From assembly GCA_025174535.1 (NCBI GenBank), contig JALBUN010000001.1, forward strand, positions 2,728,001 through 2,792,000: DNA of 64,000 bases. Direction: 5' to 3'. The stretch's first letter is position 1, and each line of letters opens with the position of its first letter. The notes under the pieces were generated by a model that saw only the letters and a list, made by a program, of their open reading frames with translations, made no database searches and was not told the DNA's origin. The stretch is from Cantharellus purpuraceus (lineage: Eukaryota > Basidiomycota > Agaricomycetes > Cantharellales > Hydnaceae). This document shows positions 60,169 to 64,000 of the stretch, in pieces. The position numbers were made by a program, and so were the translations under genes.

Positions 60169-60869
60169 AATTAGCACCAACTCGCTATCTCGACCCTCGC
60201 AAGCACTGTATCCGTAGCCATGTTCATGTATAAGCATCAACCTCCGCATTTACCCCTGTTGGTAACATTGATATATTTTGGAGATTAATTGTTCTCATAG
60301 GTTGTCATACGAAAGCCTGTTCGGCGAGTAACGGCGTCGATTCGGCTTAGTTGCATGCTACATTCAGGTTCTAGTAGGTGAATCATGGCACATTATATGC
60401 CGGATGTAACTGCATGCACAACCCTGTTATTGGGTTGTGCTTGTAACAACTGTCCATTTCTATGGATGCTGCTGCTAGACAAATCCTTTGAAAGCATTAT
60501 AGCATATAGGGTTCCAATCTTGAAGCCCACTGATAGTAATAAGCCCAATTCTATATGGGTTATTAGGGATGGCTGTCTTTAGTGTGTATAGTGTGAGTAT
60601 GTTTAACAACATTAATATTATTTGGATGGGAACCACCTTTTCCCTATCAAATTCTATTTATGCAGCACCAATGTGCTTGTGCCATGAACTTCCACAGTTG
60701 ATGCAACTCAGCAGTCTGTTGCCTGTTGGGGTATATGAAGTTATAAACTACTTCAAATAAGGACTATTATTTAGTAGTTCAAAGGTATTTCAAATGTTCT
60801 AATGAATGTACTTATATTTCACATTTTTGTGTATTTGAGCCCACAAGTATACACAATGGGTTGGTTGCT
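60169..60869. other. AT-rich intergenic DNA, no gene seen
   Basis: From here rightwards base composition shifts to AT-rich and no intron-bearing gene is recognised. Short frames lack protein-like composition. Confidence 0.55.
60416..60440. repeat. Perfect 9-bp hairpin
   Basis: GCACAACCC and GGGTTGTGC flank a 7-nt loop (TGTTATT). The stem is perfect. Its role is unknown, and it lies in repeat-rich non-coding DNA. Confidence 0.8.
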
Positions 60870-61210
60870 GATATAATCTGTCATGTGACCCCAAAGAGCA
60901 CTTGCGCACAAGCAAACAACGTGCATATTACATAAGCAGCAGAGTTCATGCACTTCAGCCAAAAGTGGCCACAGAAGGTTCTGACACCTTCCTGGACCTT
61001 CCACAAGGTTCTCCAGCCTTCTCTTTCCTTCTAGTGGCTTCCCTAAGCCTCAGGAATATTCTCTGATTAGTTACATAAGCTAGATAGTCCATGTATATAA
61101 AAAGGGCTGCAACAGTAGTGCAATAAAGAATATCTTTTTACCACACACACACAGCAGTGTCTGCTCAAGCATTGAGTAATCGTCACATAAGCAGCACACT
61201 TATATCAGCT
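60870..61210 (+). mobile_element. LTR-like sequence (possible solo LTR or 5' LTR of a decayed retroelement)
   Basis: Contains a strong TATA-like GTATATAAAAAGGG (about 61095) and about 25 nt later the polyadenylation-type AATAAAG, followed by an ACACACAC run (61143-61152). This compact TATA plus poly(A) layout is typical of LTR U3-R. The segment could begin TGTCATGTG (60880). No second matching copy was found in the window, and borders and target-site duplication are not proven. Confidence 0.4.
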
Positions 61211-63000
61211 ACTCTTAAGGTATATTAGCTTTGATTGACTCTTGGAGAAGCCAGAAGCTATTGTATTACAAGTGCAGCAGGCTCTAATATTAATCAAACA
61301 CGGAGAAGAGGTTAATACAGCGTAACTGATTAGTAATTAACACACTACAAGCCCACTCGGAGCAGTAACTTGAAGTGTATTAATTGTTATTCATTGATCA
61401 AGAACCTTACACGTGTAATTGAGACTCTGAGGTTGGTCAAATTATCACGTATTGGGCAATTGGTTATAATCAAGAACCTTTGTTACACACTAGGTCCGAT
61501 TGGAGGGTGGAGATTGGGTTGGAGGTTTACTTGGAGGTTTGCTCGGAGTCGGAGAAGGAGTCGGTTACATCATGGGGGTCAGAACGGACTTGGCTTCAGC
61601 TTATGTGCTGCACCCTCACTACTACCGGTGTCCAAGATTTCAGAGACGGAGTACGACTTAGAGAGTTAGGATCAGACTTAGGAACTAGGTGTGATTCGAT
61701 ATTCAAACTGGGGAATGAAGTCCCCAGTCAGGCAACTTAAATACATATTTGAAATCTAATAATAATTACTCCAGTGATGGGTCTCCAAGGCCAACGGCCT
61801 TACATGAGTATGTCTGAGTCTGATGGGGATGGATGTCTGGGTTCCTATGGTGATGCTGATGCATCAATCAGAACCGGAGACGGATGGGTGAAATCGGTGG
61901 TGACAATCGGAAAGGTAGATGGAGACGTGGCAGTTTCCAAATGGAGTATAGATTTCATGTGCGTGGGGATCTGAGTGGATCGGACAGGGATCTGGGCGTT
62001 AATGAATATAGTCATAACAGTATCTCTCCATTTAAGGCCGAGCCTCTGAGGCCTCATGTCCATGGATTGAATAGGTGAGACGGTTGGGTGCAGTTGAAGT
62101 TATACTGGGGTCTGGAGACATAAAAGGAGGGGCATGATTGAGGTCTTATCCTCAACAATGTCAAACCCTTTGGCAAGCATGATGCCAATATGGAGCTCGA
62201 TGCAAATGTGGAGCCCAAGGCGGGTGTGGATGTCGGGACGGATGCAGAGCCGGATCTGACCTCAAATTGTTATGAGGAGATGGCTTGGGTAGCCATGGTC
62301 GAGGCTTGCAAAAGAGCGGAGCTGTGTGTTGCTAGGTCGGTGATCCAGCTTCGCAAGCATGAGATGGAGAAGGCAGCGGCAGAACAGCAGGACAAGGAGG
62401 AGGAGAGGGAACACTTGGAGGCCGCATTGAGAAGGGGTGGACCACCCAAGGCTCTGGCTCCAGTGGAGCCATTCAGTGGGCCCAGCATAACTTGCGACTT
62501 GTCGTGACACAGGCGTGGAGTGTGTGTGGCCTACCTGTATGGGAACTGGTTTTCCCTTAAAAGATCTTGTTTAAAGTCCTGAAACTGTACAATTTCGCTT
62601 CATGGCCTCAAAATATCAGCATATATTTGCTGCTTTCTCTTGATTCAGGGCCATTCAAATATTCTCTATTTTTTTCATATTTTTTTGAATTTTCCATGCA
62701 GAAATGTGTCTACAAACTTATTGTTCTGCTGGGTGAAGTTTGGGACCCACATGGACCCACAAACCTTCGCAGATGTCAGCAGCTTTAAAGTCAGCTGGGG
62801 TCACCCAGACAACTGACTCATTTTCAATCACATGACTCATTTCAATCTCCGACTCAATCTGGTCACCACTGCCAGTAAATGCTCAATATCTTTGCAACCA
62901 CTGCACCTCCTGACTCCATTTTCAGTGGAGAGTTCAATAGAAGCTGTGCCTACCCATAGCTGTGCTGATCAGCCCAGAAACAAAGTATTGACCGAGTTAT
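61211..63000. other. Repeat-rich non-coding DNA, possible decayed retroelement interior
   Basis: Open but short frames with Gly/Asp-rich composition occur at 61480-62080, and a longer one is listed separately at 62190. No reverse transcriptase, integrase, protease or zinc-knuckle motif is seen. ATGACTCAT occurs once at 62832-62840, before the satellite that amplifies the same motif. Confidence 0.4.
62190..62507 (+). CDS. Uncharacterised charged ORF, 105 codons
   Basis: An uninterrupted frame starting MELDANVEPKAGVDVGTDAE with a Glu/Lys/Gln-rich coiled-coil-like segment (HEMEKAAAEQQDKEEEREHL) and ending SITCDLS. It could be a remnant of a gag-like gene, given the LTR-like sequence upstream, but no diagnostic motif is present. 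It is more protein-like than surrounding frames. Confidence 0.3.
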   Translation: MELDANVEPKAGVDVGTDAEPDLTSNCYEEMAWVAMVEACKRAELCVARSVIQLRKHEMEKAAAEQQDKEEEREHLEAALRRGGPPKALAPVEPFSGPSITCDLS

Positions 63001-63007
63001 TTGAGTA

Positions 63008-63645
63008 ATGGTGACTCATGGCATGACTCCTTCCATGACTCATGGCATGACTCCTTCCATGACTCATGGCATGACTCCTTCCATGACTCATGGCATGACT
63101 CCTTCCATGACTCATGGCATGACTCCTTCCATGACTCATGGCATGACTCATGGCATGACTCCTTCCATGACTCATGGCATGACTCATGGCATGACTCCTT
63201 CCATGACTCATGGCATGACTCCTTCCATGACTCATGGCATGACTCCTTCCATGACTCATGGCATGACTCCTTCCATGACTCATGGCATGACTCCTTCCAT
63301 GACTCATGGCATGACTCCTTCCATGACTCATGGCATGACTCCTTCCATGACTCATGGCATGACTCCTTCCATGACTCATGGCATGACTCCTTCCATGACT
63401 CATGGCATGACTCCTTCCATGACTCATGGCATGACTCCTTCCATGACTCATGGCATGACTCCTTCCATGACTCATGGCATGACTCCTTCCATGACTCATG
63501 GCATGACTCCTTCCATGACTCATGGCATGACTCCTTCCATGACTCATGGCATGACTCCTTCCATGACTCATGGCATGACTCCTTCCATGACTCATGGCAT
63601 GACTCCTTCCATGACTCATGGCATGACTCCTTCCATGACTCATGC
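63008..63645. repeat. 24-bp satellite array packed with ATGACTCAT (Gcn4/AP-1-type) sites
   Basis: About 25 units, each made of two 12-nt halves, ATGACTCATGGC and ATGACTCCTTCC, plus two places where an extra ATGACTCATGGC half is inserted (near 63135 and 63178). The first half contains the palindrome ATGACTCAT; I count about 27 exact copies and one GTGACTCAT at the start. Units are virtually identical. Since 24 and 12 are multiples of three, frames on both strands stay open across the array, but no promoter, start context or exon suggests a protein. Confidence 0.97.
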
Positions 63646-63724
63646 CATGAGTCAGAGCAAATCCAAGCAGCTCATTGACTAGGAAATTTCCACCCCCTTC
63701 TCACTTATTCCACTAGCTTCCAGT

Positions 63725-64000
63725 AGTATTAGTCAGCTCCTGTAAATACAATATAAAAGGAGGCCATTCTGCCTCTGAAATTTATAACCATTTCTACCCC
63801 ATCATTTGCACATCAGTGTGACTAGAGTGACATACAGTGTCATCCTCTATATCTCAGTAACTGTTGATTGTCCAGTTCAAGGGTCGCTTACAGTTATGTA
63901 ACTGTATTCAATTGCACTTGAAGTAGTGATTGTCCTGCTTTGGGCGTGAGTGTAGTATCTACCTCATGTGACTATGAATCTACAGGGTGAGATTGTCTGT
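63725..64000 (+). promoter_or_regulatory. Promoter-like or LTR-like segment next to the satellite
   Basis: A TATA-like ACAATATAAAAGGAGG (about 63750) lies about 105 bp after the end of the satellite and is followed by pyrimidine-rich sequence. This could be the core promoter of an element or gene beyond the right edge, or part of another LTR. Nothing coding is seen before the window ends. Confidence 0.35.

Noticed and set aside
63008..63645. Regular repeats resembling a CRISPR array
   Set aside because: There are no unique spacers. Units are contiguous 24-bp satellite repeats in a eukaryotic genome.

Overview
This window is nuclear DNA from a filamentous basidiomycete, most likely an Agaricomycete. 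The genes are dense and on both strands. Almost every gene is cut by several introns of about 45-70 bp with GTRNGT-like donors. The gene content also fits: a WSC-domain copper radical (glyoxal) oxidase, a DUF7704-like membrane protein, a fungal GST with a TauD-like dioxygenase, an OPT oligopeptide transporter, and a Gly/Ala-rich secreted protein. I see no tRNA, rRNA, CRISPR array or prokaryotic operon structure.

Layout. 1-3775: a protein-kinase-like gene running off the left edge, followed by decayed inverted fragments of the same family. 3776-6233: a glutathione S-transferase and SGT1 (CS+SGS). 6423-12909, all on the minus strand: a mucin-like membrane protein, a Rab4 GTPase, D-serine dehydratase and a RidA deaminase. 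13704-19909, minus: an RBM39-type splicing factor and an OPT transporter. 21153-22857: a TauD dioxygenase whose last exon is tandemly duplicated. 25183-43416 is rich in genes for the ER and protein handling: tricalbin, NPL4, SERF, a DUF7704-like protein, a rhodanese-PTP phosphatase, SRP68 and GET3. 45039-49082: a secreted four-WSC glyoxal oxidase. 49670-53638: an unknown protein, chorismate synthase and a SAP30-like Sin3-binding protein. 54257-60168: a secreted Ala/Gly/Asn-rich protein, a RanBPM/Gid1 subunit and the mitochondrial Fe-S protein ISA1. 60169-64000 is AT-richer and repeat-laden, with LTR-like sequence and a 24-bp satellite.

How genes relate. D-serine dehydratase releases the reactive enamine 2-aminoacrylate, and RidA hydrolyses it; the two genes are adjacent on one strand. 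SRP68 (co-translational ER targeting) and GET3 (post-translational tail-anchored targeting) are head-to-head across about 255 bp. ARO2 and the SAP30-like gene also share a short divergent promoter.

Most notable structural signals: a satellite at 63008-63645 carrying about 27 exact copies of the palindrome ATGACTCAT (the Gcn4/AP-1 site); microexons of 13 nt (GST) and 18 nt (GET3, encoding most of the P-loop); GC-AG introns in GET3 and DSD; four WSC repeats with introns at identical positions; and a 144-bp tandem duplication at the TauD gene end. Exon boundaries were worked out by eye from reading frame and splice consensus, so individual junctions may be off.
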